Below are positions 45,606 through 54,048 of a stretch of DNA of 64,000 nt, in pieces (the stretch's first letter is position 1; the number at the start of each line of letters is the position of its first letter). The DNA lies in NCBI RefSeq assembly GCF_002003665.1, contig NZ_JATM01000001.1:186001-250000 (forward strand). The letters are read 5' to 3'. Origin of the DNA: Bombella intestini (GTDB taxonomy: Bacteria > Pseudomonadota > Alphaproteobacteria > Acetobacterales > Acetobacteraceae). The translations under genes were made by a program, and so were the position numbers. The notes beneath the pieces are model-generated. The model was given only the letters and a program-made list of their open reading frames with translations, did no database searches and was not told where the DNA came from.

Positions 45606-45728
45606 TGGTCCTCCTTTCCATCTCGCAGCTTGGCCAGCACTTCATCATCTGTCTGTGGCGCACTGGCAGCGGCCTCGTTCATGCGGGCCATGGTGGCATT
45701 CTGGGCATTGGCCTCAGTTACGTTCTGC
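45602..45728 (-). pseudogene. i-spanin-like gene, only the C-terminal half left
   Basis: From QNVTEANAQNATMAR to the stop this matches the intact gene at 54401-54637. The N-terminal membrane helix of that gene is missing; an unrelated frame is joined at the recombination point near 45728, giving a hybrid open frame to 45841 that is not a real phage protein. Confidence 0.75.
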
Positions 45729-45928
45729 CAGCCCACGAGCAGCGGGACGTTCATCGGAAACAGCTGCGGCAGTTCTATGACATGGAGGATAAGGCAGCTG
45801 GGAACCGACCCAATGGCATAGTGGAAGCAGGTAATTTCCATCCAGCCATTCAGAAATTGCTTGATAGTAAAACAGCTGCCGTCTTGCTGTCAGAACAACC
45901 CGAAAGAAGGACACCAATTTTATCATGA
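45728..45928 (+). pseudogene. C-terminal fragment of a phage head-module gene
   Basis: Immediately after the joint the plus strand is open for about 66 codons (AHEQRDVHRKQLRQFYDMED to the stop). The stop overlaps a following ATG as ATGA, as expected inside a phage operon. Its position upstream of a gpG-like gene suggests a Mu-type head gene (portal or gpF class), but no family motif is visible. Confidence 0.4.
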
Positions 45929-46073
45929 GCGTTATCCGGCAGTCTCTAAAAGACTTGCCCCAGCTGCTGAGAAATAAGGCCGTGCTGTACGAGAAAAAAT
46001 AGTGCGTGGGTGGGCCTACCAGGAACCCACATATCGCCGAGTGACCCGCAAGGGCCACAGCTACGGCAGGTAG
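45925..46073 (+). pseudogene. small phage gene with frameshift at an A6 tract
   Basis: Begins with the ATGA-coupled ATG and reads SVIRQSLKDLPQLLRNKAV up to a stop just after six A residues (45994-45999). Shifting frame there continues as VRGWAYQEPTYRRVTRKG and ends at 46073. One missing A would explain it; ribosomal slippage is possible but less likely in a remnant. Confidence 0.4.
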
Positions 46074-46122
46074 ATTTATCACCGTGTCGCCACGCACTAC
46101 GCTGCAAATGATAGGAAGCTCC

Positions 46123-46623
46123 ATGGCGTTAAGCAAGATCACCGGAACCACAAATAAGATTTCAGGCGCATTGTCCCGGCTGCAGACGCTGGGAAAGGAA
46201 CCGCAGGAGTTTCTGGCGGCTCTCGGTCTGGAGATGGTGGACCGTACCAGGCAGCGTATTGATGATGGTGTAATGCCAGAGGGCACTCCCTTTGCTCCCC
46301 TCAATCCGTTATATGCGTCTGGTAAGCCGTCTGGTGACCCGATCCTGAAGAGGAGTGGCAGCCTGCGCAACGAGCTGACCTCTACCATTCAGGGAAACAG
46401 TCTTGTCTGGGGTTCAAACCGCATATATGCGGCAGTGCATCAGTTCGGAGCGATCATTAAGCCGGTGAAAGCCCCCGCTCTTGTCTTCAGGATGGGCAGG
46501 GATCTGTTCAAACGACAGTCAGTCACCATCCCGGCCCGTCCTTATCTAGGGTTTAATCATGAAGACAGGCAGGCGGTAGTGGACACCTTGGAGACATTTT
46601 TCAGGCGGTGCATGGGCGGGTGA
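46123..46623 (+). CDS. phage virion morphogenesis protein (Mu gpG-like)
   Basis: About 166 residues matching the virion morphogenesis/tail-completion family: EMVDRTRQRIDDGVMPEGTPFAPLNP, LKRSGSLRNELTSTIQGNSLVWGSNRIYAAVHQFGAI in sections, and the end block IPARPYLGFN. AGGAAG precedes the ATG at 46123. It looks intact although it is isolated from a working head operon. Confidence 0.85.
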   Translation: MALSKITGTTNKISGALSRLQTLGKEPQEFLAALGLEMVDRTRQRIDDGVMPEGTPFAPLNPLYASGKPSGDPILKRSGSLRNELTSTIQGNSLVWGSNRIYAAVHQFGAIIKPVKAPALVFRMGRDLFKRQSVTIPARPYLGFNHEDRQAVVDTLETFFRRCMGG

Positions 46624-46818
46624 CGCTATTCACATCCCCACACTGTTTTTTTAAACAGCAATTAAACAACGTTAAACAGGGTTGTGGGCGTTCTGTGGCC
46701 TATTGTGGGTGGATTGGTGCGGCCAGTATGGTAAGGCCCATGTGCAGGCAAATATGAGGGTTCCCATTTTTCAGCCCTTAAACCCTGTTCCGGGGTAAAG
46801 GTTTGAACCCTGAAAGAA

Positions 46819-47085
46819 ATGCCCTGGCCCGGCCATCTTGGTGGCGTGAGTGAATTAGCCTACATGCCGCTGTCTGCTGGGTCATTCAAGGCCGCAGGCG
46901 GTAAGAAGACCTATCATGTAGTGAACCCAGATTCTGTCATAAAGGCATCTCTGGAATCCGGCAAAATCGTTCTGGATGAGAACCATAGCACTGATCTCAG
47001 TGCCCGAATTGGTCATCCGTCTCCAGCAGCGGGCTGGATCATGGAAATGGAAAGTCGGGCTGACGGAAGGTGGCCGGTGAGGAAT
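46819..47085 (+). pseudogene. N-terminal part of a Mu gpI-like prohead protease/scaffold protein
   Basis: The frame has VLDENHSTDLSARIGHPSPA followed by AGWI, matching the Mu I protein region with an acidic-His motif and the PAAGW signature. Family similarity ends at ADGRWPV near 47080, after which the sequence belongs to another fragment; the formal open frame runs to 47457 but overlaps minus-strand coding DNA. There is a 195-bp noncoding gap upstream holding a CTGTTT / AAACAG hairpin. Confidence 0.6.
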
Positions 47086-47567
47086 GGAGTGATATCCCTG
47101 TTCATTGGCAATTCGGGTTCAATTCCTATGCTCCGGTGGATAGGGCTGTGCCTCATGCGATTCAGAATGGGCGTGTGTCGGCCATTGATGCGACAGAGGG
47201 TATGGTCATCAACCAGAAAGACAAGTCCATCCACAGAGAGGGCGGCATCACGCTCCCTAGTTTGCTTCCCAGCGAGAATACCTTCCAGAGAGGCTGCTTC
47301 ATCACTAGCTACGATGCGGCGGCGCAGTTCGGCCCGGACGATGAGGTTTTTCTTGCGGGCATTAGCCTCGATGATACCGGCCAGACGTTCCTCATCGGCC
47401 ATGCGGGCACCGGCTTTCTCCAGTGCTTCCCGTGGGGACAGGCCTTGTTTCATGTAGCGTCCGGCTTCTTTCTCCAGCCGCCCGAACATCTCATCAAGTT
47501 CTGCCTTGGACATTTCACGGCCAGCGGCTTTCTCTGCCTCGTTGTAGCAGGGGTTCTCATGGGTCAT
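47013..47567 (-). CDS. phage protein, C-terminus altered at a recombination joint
   Basis: A 184-residue minus-strand frame coupled by ATGA to the end of the polyvalent gene. The first roughly 115 residues look authentic (KAAGREMSKAELDEMFGRLE; SLEGILAGKQTRERDAALSVD), resembling helical segments associated with phage polyvalent proteins. Past about 47200 the frame reads across the joint into gpI-side DNA, so the last third is not original. Confidence 0.5.
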   Translation of the reverse strand: MTHENPCYNEAEKAAGREMSKAELDEMFGRLEKEAGRYMKQGLSPREALEKAGARMADEERLAGIIEANARKKNLIVRAELRRRIVASDEAASLEGILAGKQTRERDAALSVDGLVFLVDDHTLCRINGRHTPILNRMRHSPIHRSIGIEPELPMNRDITPFLTGHLPSARLSISMIQPAAGDG

Positions 47568-50338
47568 GGGGCTTTCCTTGTTAGGCAGGCAGCAGCGGAG
47601 GTAAGGGCATCTACATTGCCATCGGAGAAGGTTTTCTCACGTTGGACCTCTGCCAGTTCTTCAGGGCTTATCTGATCTCCTAGGGCGGCAAGCTGACGGT
47701 CTATCTGGTCGGAATAGGTTTGTGCTTCGATAATGGCTTGACTTTGGGAAGAGTGATTCCCATTATCCAGAATGTCGCTGTGACGGATACCGTCATCACG
47801 GCCATGCCCGTCAGCCTTTGGAGGCATGGGTCCGGTGGGTCCGGCATCTCTGCTGTGGGGATGCGGTGGGGTGTGGTCCCCACTAAGCAGCGATTTTCCT
47901 TCGATGTATTTTCTCTCAAACATTCCTGCCGTGGCAATGCGGTAATAACCATCCTCTTTCATGAGATGGAGGACAGCCACTTTGTGCAGGCTTTTTTCGT
48001 CGGTATTTCCCCCCCATATTGGCGATAACGTAAGAGCCGGTGGAGTTATTCCGTTTGGGACGGTCCTGCCTTATTTCTGTTGCGTTCCCTAGAACATGCC
48101 GAACAAAGTCATCAACACTGGTGAAACCAAGCGCTCTTATCTCGTTTCCATGTCTGGCTTCGATATGAAGTCTTCCATGACCCCCACCAATATCTATGCC
48201 TTCCTTGTTAAGCCTGACGGTATGCTTCCCATCGGCAATGATAGTTGGCCACGCTGGCGTATCTTTCATGCCAGCTGGCATATGCCAAATCATATCAGGA
48301 TGATTCCCAGCCGCCGACAGATCAAGATGCTCAATGCCGCCAGTTGGGAGTGGGGAAACGTCCTGTCCTGTTTCCGGGCTGGGAGCGGCCTCTTTATGGG
48401 CAGATAGGCCTGCACGGCTCTGCGTTACTTCATGGTCTTCATACCCATGCAGGTTCCGCATGATGGCTTCGGCTGCACCCTGTTGCAGCTCATCGAGACG
48501 CTGATGCGCTGCCTGATAGGCTTCCTGCACAGTTTCCTGCCAGGAAGAAGCATCATGGCCTTTTCCTTTGCCATTCTCGATGAGACGTAGGGCGTGTTCT
48601 ACGGCGTCATCTGAACTATCATGTTTCAGAATTGATTCGGCCAGATCGTATAGGCTGAGATTATCAATGTCAGAATCAAGATGTTTGGCATAAAGACCAA
48701 GACGCTGGCGGGCGATAGAATGAAGGAGCATCTGCTTTGTGCCGATGCGCTCCATATGGAATGCCCTGCCTTCATCCATCATGTCGGCATAGCGGTCCCA
48801 TGTGGAATGACGATGGGACATCATCGCTTCTTCTATGGCGGCATCTGGATGAATACCAGAGAGGATGGCTTCAATAGCGTGTCTATGTTCTTCTGGTGTC
48901 AGTGATATGCCAGCGTTGTAAGAGGCTTCATCGGCATCATCAGCGGCAATCTCACGGTAGTGGTCATCTAATGCAGCGAAGTCACGTTCTTTTTCAAAAA
49001 TCTGCCCATCGGGGAACACCTTCCGACCGTGGCTTTCTTCGACCATTGCATTTATCAGGTCGTTTATGTCGGCATCAGGCTTTAAGTAGCCATGCTGAAT
49101 GGCTAGGCTTCGAGCATCATCCAGCGGCATACCCCCACGGCGTCTGATAAGCCCGATGCGCTGGCGATGGATGTCTTGTCCTCTTAGGTCTCCACCTTGG
49201 TCAATCACCCCGCCATAACGGTTAAGAAAAGTAAAAAGTGATGGAGGGTTTTTAGTTTTTTTGATCCTTACTGGTTCAGCAGATACGACATTATTTTGTG
49301 TATCGTTTGGCTTTTCATAAAGCGCAGACTCATCAAGCGTTTCAGCATGGCTTTTTTTGATGTCGGAGAGGTCCGAGGATATCCTATCACGCAGGGGAGG
49401 GTATTGTTGTGCCTCGGGCGCACCGTCTTCGTTTCCCTCAGAAGCAGAAGAATTTTCATCACTACCGGTACCGATGTCGGGCGTATCGCCATGCTCTGAC
49501 ATGGCACGGTCAAGGTCTTCTCTAGTCTTCTGTACTTCATGGATGTTTAGCAGGCTTTCGGCATTGCTAGGGCTGTCGCTAGCCATTGATGACATGCCAT
49601 CAGCCAGAACCTGCCCCTTGGCATCGGTGCCTGCACGGTCCAGACGCTTCCCGAGCGCATAGCCAAGACCATGCAGAGAACCGCCCATGAAACCACCAAA
49701 GGCGATGTTCCCCAGAGCCTGCCCCATGCTCCAATCGTTATGTTCGTCACGATCAAGATAGAAATTAAGCGGTTCCAAAGCCGCCATGCCAGCAGCACCT
49801 TGACTAGCACCTTGGATCACACGACCAGGAAGATTGCTGGATAAAGCTGCCCCGACACGGCGATTTAGCCCTTCGGCACTGAGAAGACCATCAGCCACAC
49901 TCTCTAGGCCAAAGCCCTCGGCACGGGCAGCGGCACGGCCTAAAACCATGGCGATGCGGCTTTCACCTAGGCCGGGAATAAAGGCCGCAGCATAATTTAT
50001 GGGGTCCAGAAAGGAAGGAGCCGCACCGGCAACTGCTGTTAATGTGCGATTGATGACACCACCAGGACCGTTCCGAATGGTGTTCTGCCTGATGAGTTGC
50101 TGTTGTTTATCCTCATTGAGGGTCTGGGCAACCGAGGAAGAAATAGGCTTGTCGAAATTGAGAACATCCGTGATGCCATAGCGGGCATTGGCATCTTCTG
50201 GAGTTAGAATATCTCCTTCGCTTCCCTCATTCTTACGCTGTAGCCAGCTCCCAATGCGAATGGTGGGCATGTCATTGATGCCATCAACAATGGAAGCACC
50301 TAAAGACTGGTCAAAAGATGACTGAATGGTTGAGGCGT
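47564..50338 (-). pseudogene. phage polyvalent protein with C-terminal PBECR-like nuclease domain, frameshifted and 5'-truncated
   Basis: The largest piece (ATG at 50270) encodes 784 residues; the frame is open and looks coding for a further 22 codons upstream to a stop at about 50338, so the true N-terminus is lost. The N-terminal third has hydrophobic Gly/Ala-rich segments as in phage internal/ejection proteins; the middle is acidic and helical. The end (IEARHGNEIRALGFTSVDDF, then VAVLHLMKEDGYYRIATAG) matches the phage Barnase-EndoU-ColicinE5/D-RelE-like (PBECR) type. A G7 tract (plus-strand C7, 48009-48015) breaks this domain: one more G restores a continuous frame into the 138-residue piece ending at 47564. 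Confidence 0.65.
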
Positions 50339-50340
50339 GT

Positions 50341-50919
50341 CAGTCGAACGCCAGATATAGGTCCGGTGAAGGTAACGTAAGAGGAGGAACTCGTTCAGAA
50401 GGTTCCTTTTCTGGTATAAACCTCTTTGAGTGCGCCTAGCAGGGAAGGAGTGAATGGGACCACTATCTTCCATAATCAAGGTGCATTTGTTCGCTGCCGT
50501 TCATCAACGACTGTCAAGATGTATACAATGTTATGGGAATTGATACAGCGTTTAGGGAACTTTTCGGCGGGACGTATTTTTTCGCAGGATTGGTCTCCTT
50601 CCTAGTGCTCTTCCATGCTTTGGTACATCGGAATGTGAGCATGATAATTCTCTCGTGGAAGAAATTATCCAATGGTTTTTGTAACCTCTATGTAAGTAGT
50701 AGATAGGAATTATTTATAAATCTATCGTAGAGTTAGTTTTTTCTCAGATAATATGAAAAAATCATTTGTTTTCAGATGGATATGTTTAAATTATTTTTTA
50801 TTGATAATAATTATCATTATGATGAATTTTCAATATTTTTTAAATGTACATCCGGTAAGCAAAGTTTTGCCCGTTCCGTTACTTTGGAATTGAGGTAAAA
50901 TACTTTGGAGTTATAAAAG
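50341..50919. other. gene-free stretch upstream of the bacteriocin-like gene
   Basis: The left half (to about 50640) shows no convincing gene; short frames on both strands have no family features. The right half is strongly AT-rich and unlike the host DNA around it. It holds the Fur-box-like palindrome at 50803-50821 and presumably the promoter of the peptide gene. Confidence 0.6.
50803..50821. promoter_or_regulatory. Fur-box-like operator
   Basis: GATAATAATTATCATTATG matches the classical 19-bp Fur consensus GATAATGATAATCATTATC at 16 of 19 positions. It lies about 100 bp before the bacteriocin-like ATG. The surrounding DNA is AT-rich, which raises the chance of a random match. Confidence 0.45.
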
Positions 50920-51258
50920 ATGACTGCTTCTTATGTTGCCTCTCGTGGGATTACTGTCCTGTCTGATCGTGAAATTAACATGGTCGCTGGGGGATGGGGT
51001 GATTTCGATGTGTTCAATTACAATGATGCCGTAGAAACATGCAAATTTGTGACTACTGGTATAGGCCAATTGGCAGGTGAAGCAGCCTTCCCTGAAGGTG
51101 GGAAGGTGGGTGCATTCATCGGTGGAGCGATCGGCAATTATGTTGGTAATAAATTTTGTGCTCCTGCTATAAATGCAGCAAGGAATTATTATCACGAACA
51201 TAGATCTCATCATCATGACCATCATAATCATGATCACCACCATCACCATCATCGTTGA
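50920..51258 (+). CDS. class II bacteriocin/microcin-like precursor with double-glycine leader and His-rich tail
   Basis: A 112-residue precursor. Residues 13-25 (VLSDREINMVAGG) match the double-glycine leader consensus (L-S-x2-E-h-x2-V-x-GG), with predicted cleavage after Gly25 by a peptidase-containing ABC exporter. The 87-residue mature part is Gly/Ala-rich with a helix-packing stretch GGKVGAFIGGAIGNYVG as in pore-forming class II bacteriocins and microcins, and two Cys (41 and 80) that could pair. The last 21 residues hold 14 His mixed with Asp and Asn, a likely metal-binding tail. GGAG lies nine bases upstream. No exporter gene is in the window, so it may use one elsewhere. Confidence 0.72.
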   Translation: MTASYVASRGITVLSDREINMVAGGWGDFDVFNYNDAVETCKFVTTGIGQLAGEAAFPEGGKVGAFIGGAIGNYVGNKFCAPAINAARNYYHEHRSHHHDHHNHDHHHHHHR

Positions 51259-51279
51259 TTCTATTGTGTTCCATTATGT

Positions 51280-51300
51280 GCGGCTCCTTGGTGGGGCCGC
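51280..51300 (+). terminator. hairpin between peptide and immunity candidate
   Basis: Eight-pair stem GCGGCTCC / GGGGCCGC (one G-T pair) with a five-base loop, 22 bp after the peptide stop, followed by only a short T-rich stretch. It could attenuate or stabilise the message so the downstream gene is expressed at a lower level. Confidence 0.5.
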
Positions 51301-51323
51301 ATTTCCTTGCGAGGGGGCCTCTA

Positions 51324-51524
51324 ATGTCTCGATTAATAAGAAATTCGATGTTTTTAATAATATTTTTTACTTTATTGTTTGTGTGTGGGTATATAATAGA
51401 GCGTTTTGTTAGATATTTAAATCTTCCTCATTCAAATATAATAAATGCAGTGTCTGCAATGGTTGTTTCTCTATTTCTAATAAATTCACTAAATAAGTAT
51501 TTTAATTTTTTAAATAAAAAATAA
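51324..51524 (+). CDS. small two-helix membrane protein, bacteriocin immunity candidate
   Basis: A 66-residue basic protein with two membrane helices (about residues 9-24 and 40-56) and a Lys-rich end (NKYFNFLNKK). GAGGGGG six bases before the ATG at 51324 is a strong ribosome binding site and argues against the longer frame from 51255. Size, topology and position directly after the peptide gene match immunity proteins of class II bacteriocins and microcins. No sequence family is recognised, so function is inferred from context. Confidence 0.6.
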   Translation: MSRLIRNSMFLIIFFTLLFVCGYIIERFVRYLNLPHSNIINAVSAMVVSLFLINSLNKYFNFLNKK

Positions 51525-52060
51525 TTATAATTATTTGTATCATACTTTTTCGGATTTCTGGATACCTATCAATTTGGATTTATTCTCTGATAATAGTGGC
51601 AAGCGTCAAGATAATATTTTGCGGGATCGGTCACTGATAGGACTGGTAATGGCGTAAAAGTTTCATTCAAACAGCCGCCATTAATGATGATATACGCTTC
51701 CTTGCCGGTGCTGAGAACGTAGGGGGCACGTTCTCCTGTGGACTATTGCGTCATTGCAGACTGGCTTGAAGGGAAGGTGCAGACCATATTTTGCTCCCGG
51801 ATTTCGTAAAGCGTGGAGCCGATTGTTTGGTGAGCATGACGTAGGATCTGATGCGGAGCCCCCTTATAAAAGGAAGTGCTGAACATTGGAGCGCAGCAGC
51901 GGCCTTTACATGTTGCCAATTTTGTCTCGTTACAGAGGGTTTCCTGATATTGTGAGGCCGGAACGTAATTTTAAGTTTTCCATAGAACATTGAACTCTTC
52001 TTCCATCCCCCCCATGTTTAGATCTGTTTGAGGTGTCTATTAGGTGGACGGAGAGTGTGT
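51525..52060. other. 535-bp stretch without a recognisable gene
   Basis: The first 100 bp is AT-rich and belongs to the bacteriocin island. The rest returns to host-like composition. A 79-codon minus-strand frame (51751-51990) and fragments in other frames show no family features; this may be decayed coding DNA. Confidence 0.5.
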
Positions 52061-52438
52061 ATGCTGTATACGCATGTTGTTCTCGGAACGAACGATTTGG
52101 CTCGGGCCAAGGCGTTTTATGATGCCCTTTTTGAGGTTATCGGAGGGAAAGCCCTCGGTGAGCTAAAAGGTAAACTTCTTTACGAGAAGGATGGCCAGAT
52201 GCTTATGATCGGTCATCCTATTGATGGTCATCCTGCTACCGTTTCTAATGGTTTCACTCTAGGCTTCTCGTTGCCGAGTGCTGAGGCTGTGGAAGCATGG
52301 CACAAAGTCGGGATTGAGCATGGCGGCCAAGCCATAGAGGACGCTCCAGGTGTGCGGACCGTTGGGGGCAGTAAGTATTTCTTGGCTTATCTGCGAGATC
52401 CAGATGGTAACAAACTCTGTGCCCGGCATGATATGTGA
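52061..52438 (+). CDS. VOC (glyoxalase/bleomycin resistance) family protein
   Basis: About 125 residues with the paired beta-alpha-beta-beta-beta fold: THVVLGTNDLARAKAFYDAL at the N-terminus and the final YLRDPDGNKLCARH metal-ligand region. Such small stand-alone VOC proteins are usually lyases or dioxygenase-like proteins of unknown substrate. GGAGAG before the ATG at 52061 decides the start over the longer frame at 52028. Confidence 0.9.
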   Translation: MLYTHVVLGTNDLARAKAFYDALFEVIGGKALGELKGKLLYEKDGQMLMIGHPIDGHPATVSNGFTLGFSLPSAEAVEAWHKVGIEHGGQAIEDAPGVRTVGGSKYFLAYLRDPDGNKLCARHDM

Positions 52439-52578
52439 GAGTAGGATAAGTGCAGGGCTGGTAGAGTTGTTCTCTCTTTCGTAGGTAGGTGCCTGTGTGC
52501 TTCTACGTCCTGCTTGTGTAAAAGTGCTTTTCTGGTTTTTCAGTTTGTTCTGATTGTGGCCGGGAAAGGGAGGTGGTT

Positions 52579-52935
52579 ATGTCTTTAACATCGATGATGG
52601 CACGTACGTTATTGCTGAGCGGCGTGGTCCTTGGGATTTGTAGTTCTTCTATGGGGTTTGCTGCTGCGCATGGTGTAGCGGCTTCCAAAGGAGAGCTGAA
52701 GCAGCTTACAGCTCCCTTTTCTGGCTCTGTAAGCCCGGCAGGGGCTGTAGAGAATAACAAGACGGGGAAAATCATCGGGGAAATCGACCGGGCCGGTGTT
52801 GTGTATGACAATACGGGGACAGTCGTAGGGTCGATTGATGCGAAGGGCGTGGTCCACAATGCGAAGGGCGTGGCCGTGGCGCAGGTTGCGCAGAGTAACC
52901 GCCTTGCTGGAGTGGCTTTCCTACTAGGGGAATAA
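52579..52935 (+). CDS. small secreted protein with Gly/Val repeats
   Basis: A 118-residue protein with a signal peptide (about residues 1-30, ending FAAA). The mature part has a repeating pattern of about 17 residues (GEIDRAGVVYDNTGTVVG; GSIDAKGVVHNAKGVAV), likely short beta hairpins. GGGAGG five bases before the ATG at 52579 sets the start. No function is recognised; an envelope or surface role is plausible. Confidence 0.75.
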   Translation: MSLTSMMARTLLLSGVVLGICSSSMGFAAAHGVAASKGELKQLTAPFSGSVSPAGAVENNKTGKIIGEIDRAGVVYDNTGTVVGSIDAKGVVHNAKGVAVAQVAQSNRLAGVAFLLGE

Positions 52936-52964
52936 GGCTTTATGTGCAGCTTCCGCCCTGTCTA

Positions 52965-53879
52965 TTATAGGGCAGAGTGGGAGCGTGCCATTTGGGACAA
53001 AATGTCCGTGATGTCTTGTTGTAATTTTGAGAAATGACGGTTGGGTTGCAGCGTTTGCATATTTAGATAGCAGGCGCGATTGATCTCCACTTGTAGACTC
53101 TGCTGATTCTGATCCATACGTCCGTATCTGCCCGTTATGTAGCCACCTGAATAAGGTGTGTTGCGTTGAACGTGGTATCCCCTTTCGGTAAACAGCTGTT
53201 CGACTGTGTTGATCAGTTCACTGGAGCAGGTCTTTCCATGCCTGTTCCCTAGCACGATATCGCAGGGGCGTGACTGTGCCAGCGGTGGCATAGAATGAAT
53301 ATCCAGTAGAATGGAAGCCCCAAATTGTTCGTGCAGCGTTTTTTGCGTCTCCTCGAGGGCTGCGTGATACGGCTCCCAATATTGCGAAAGACGGCGTCCA
53401 GCTTCTTCCAAAGGCAGGCAGTAGCGGTAAATGCTCTTCCCGGGCGATGTGCAGCGTGGAATGACACCATATCCCGCACTGACCTTTGTACTGAGGATGA
53501 GGTCTTTTTCTAGCAAGGGAGGAGAAAACATGGTGGCGTCTAGTTCTCTCCAGTCCCGATTCACATCACAGAAGCTGCGGGGAAAAAGTGCCTGTACGAG
53601 GCTCCAGCCATTTTCGGGGGCGTATTGCAGAAGCTGATCGGTAAAACGATCTTCCATGCGTTCCAGCTCAGCCATAGGCAGAACCGTCATATCGAGGAAG
53701 TCCTGCGGATAATTACGCCCTGAATGAGGCGAGGACAGGAGGAGGGGTGTCCGGTTTCGGCATGAAGGGAGGTGTATTCCAACGGCGGAAGACGGGCGTG
53801 CAGTGCTAGTGCATGGATGTTTTTGAATTTTTTTCACAATAAGGGCTTGCCACAATTCATAGGCTGAGGTAAATACCAT
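52965..53879 (-). CDS. N-formylglutamate amidohydrolase family protein
   Basis: About 304 residues with LLLSSPHSGRNYPQDFL, FCDVNRDWRELD, ILLDIHSMPP and the late QVEINRACYL block, all typical of the FGase family (zinc-dependent release of glutamate from formylglutamate at the end of histidine breakdown). No other hut gene is nearby. The upstream 35 residues before RTPLLLSS are poorly conserved, so the true start may be internal. It is divergent from the tRNA-Val gene 14 bp away. Confidence 0.9.
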   Translation of the reverse strand: MVFTSAYELWQALIVKKIQKHPCTSTARPSSAVGIHLPSCRNRTPLLLSSPHSGRNYPQDFLDMTVLPMAELERMEDRFTDQLLQYAPENGWSLVQALFPRSFCDVNRDWRELDATMFSPPLLEKDLILSTKVSAGYGVIPRCTSPGKSIYRYCLPLEEAGRRLSQYWEPYHAALEETQKTLHEQFGASILLDIHSMPPLAQSRPCDIVLGNRHGKTCSSELINTVEQLFTERGYHVQRNTPYSGGYITGRYGRMDQNQQSLQVEINRACYLNMQTLQPNRHFSKLQQDITDILSQMARSHSAL

Positions 53880-53893
53880 TTCACACCAGACGG

Positions 53894-53968
53894 GGGCGCA
53901 TAGCTCAGCGGTAGAGCACTACCTTGACATGGTAGGGGTCACAGGTTCAATCCCTGTTGCGCCCACCA
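53894..53968 (+). tRNA. tRNA-Val (anticodon GAC)
   Basis: Cloverleaf with acceptor GGGCGCA / TGCGCCC, anticodon stem CTACC / GGTAG and loop TTGACAT (anticodon GAC, reading GUC and GUU), T-arm GGTTCAATC, and an encoded CCA. Prophage DNA follows it directly. Confidence 0.97.
53934..53957 (+). repeat. 24-bp repeat in tRNA-Val(GAC), candidate phage attachment core
   Basis: Identical to 45158-45181 in tRNA-Val(CAC). If it is the integration site, the left junction of the second prophage is here and the integrase gene should be at the far end, beyond the window. Confidence 0.5.
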
Positions 53969-54048
53969 CCCCTCTGGTGATTATCTCCTTGAAAAATAAG
54001 ATATTTTCTTCCAGATTGGAAGGTATGATCAGGGAAATTCGTGCTTCC

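Larger units (their letters stand above)
45262..45728. repeat. lysis-module duplicate, copy 1
   Basis: This 467-bp block closely matches 54049-54527 in the second prophage, including a noncoding stretch and two minus-strand lysis genes. The copy differs by substitutions and lacks a roughly 12-bp insertion that copy 2 has near 54096. Similarity stops abruptly at GTTCTGC, base 45728. Confidence 0.85.
45193..50340. mobile_element. scrambled prophage remnant next to tRNA-Val(CAC)
   Basis: It contains fragments of at least three phage modules in both orientations: lysis genes (minus, 45342-45728), Mu-like head-morphogenesis genes (plus, about 45728-47085), and a polyvalent/PBECR gene with its neighbour (minus, about 47200-50338). 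Several genes are cut at the joints (near 45728, 47085-47200 and 50338) and two homopolymer frameshifts are visible. No integrase, terminase, portal or tail gene remains. The right limit is set by the 5' truncation of the polyvalent gene. Confidence 0.8.

Noticed and set aside
45602-45841. 79-residue hybrid frame as a true phage protein.
   Set aside because: Only its C-terminal half matches the intact i-spanin-like gene; the N-terminal half is antisense to head-module DNA across a joint.
45994-45999. Programmed -1 frameshift at the A6 tract.
   Set aside because: The gene lies in a decayed, cut-up phage region and the slip site is not a good tandem heptamer; a simple base loss explains it.
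47070-47675. Plus-strand 201-codon frame as a real gene.
   Set aside because: Only its first 45 codons look coding; the rest is antisense to a better supported minus-strand phage gene. Kept only as a finding about the joint.
51173-51258. Run of six CAC/CAT codons at the end of the bacteriocin-like gene could be a cloning His-tag artefact.
   Set aside because: The His residues are interspersed with Asp and Asn over 20 residues, use mixed codons, and sit in continuous AT-rich native flanking DNA with a natural downstream gene; no vector sequence is seen.
51751-51990. Minus-strand 79-codon frame as a gene or transposase remnant.
   Set aside because: No ribosome binding site, no family motif, and no terminal inverted repeats around it.
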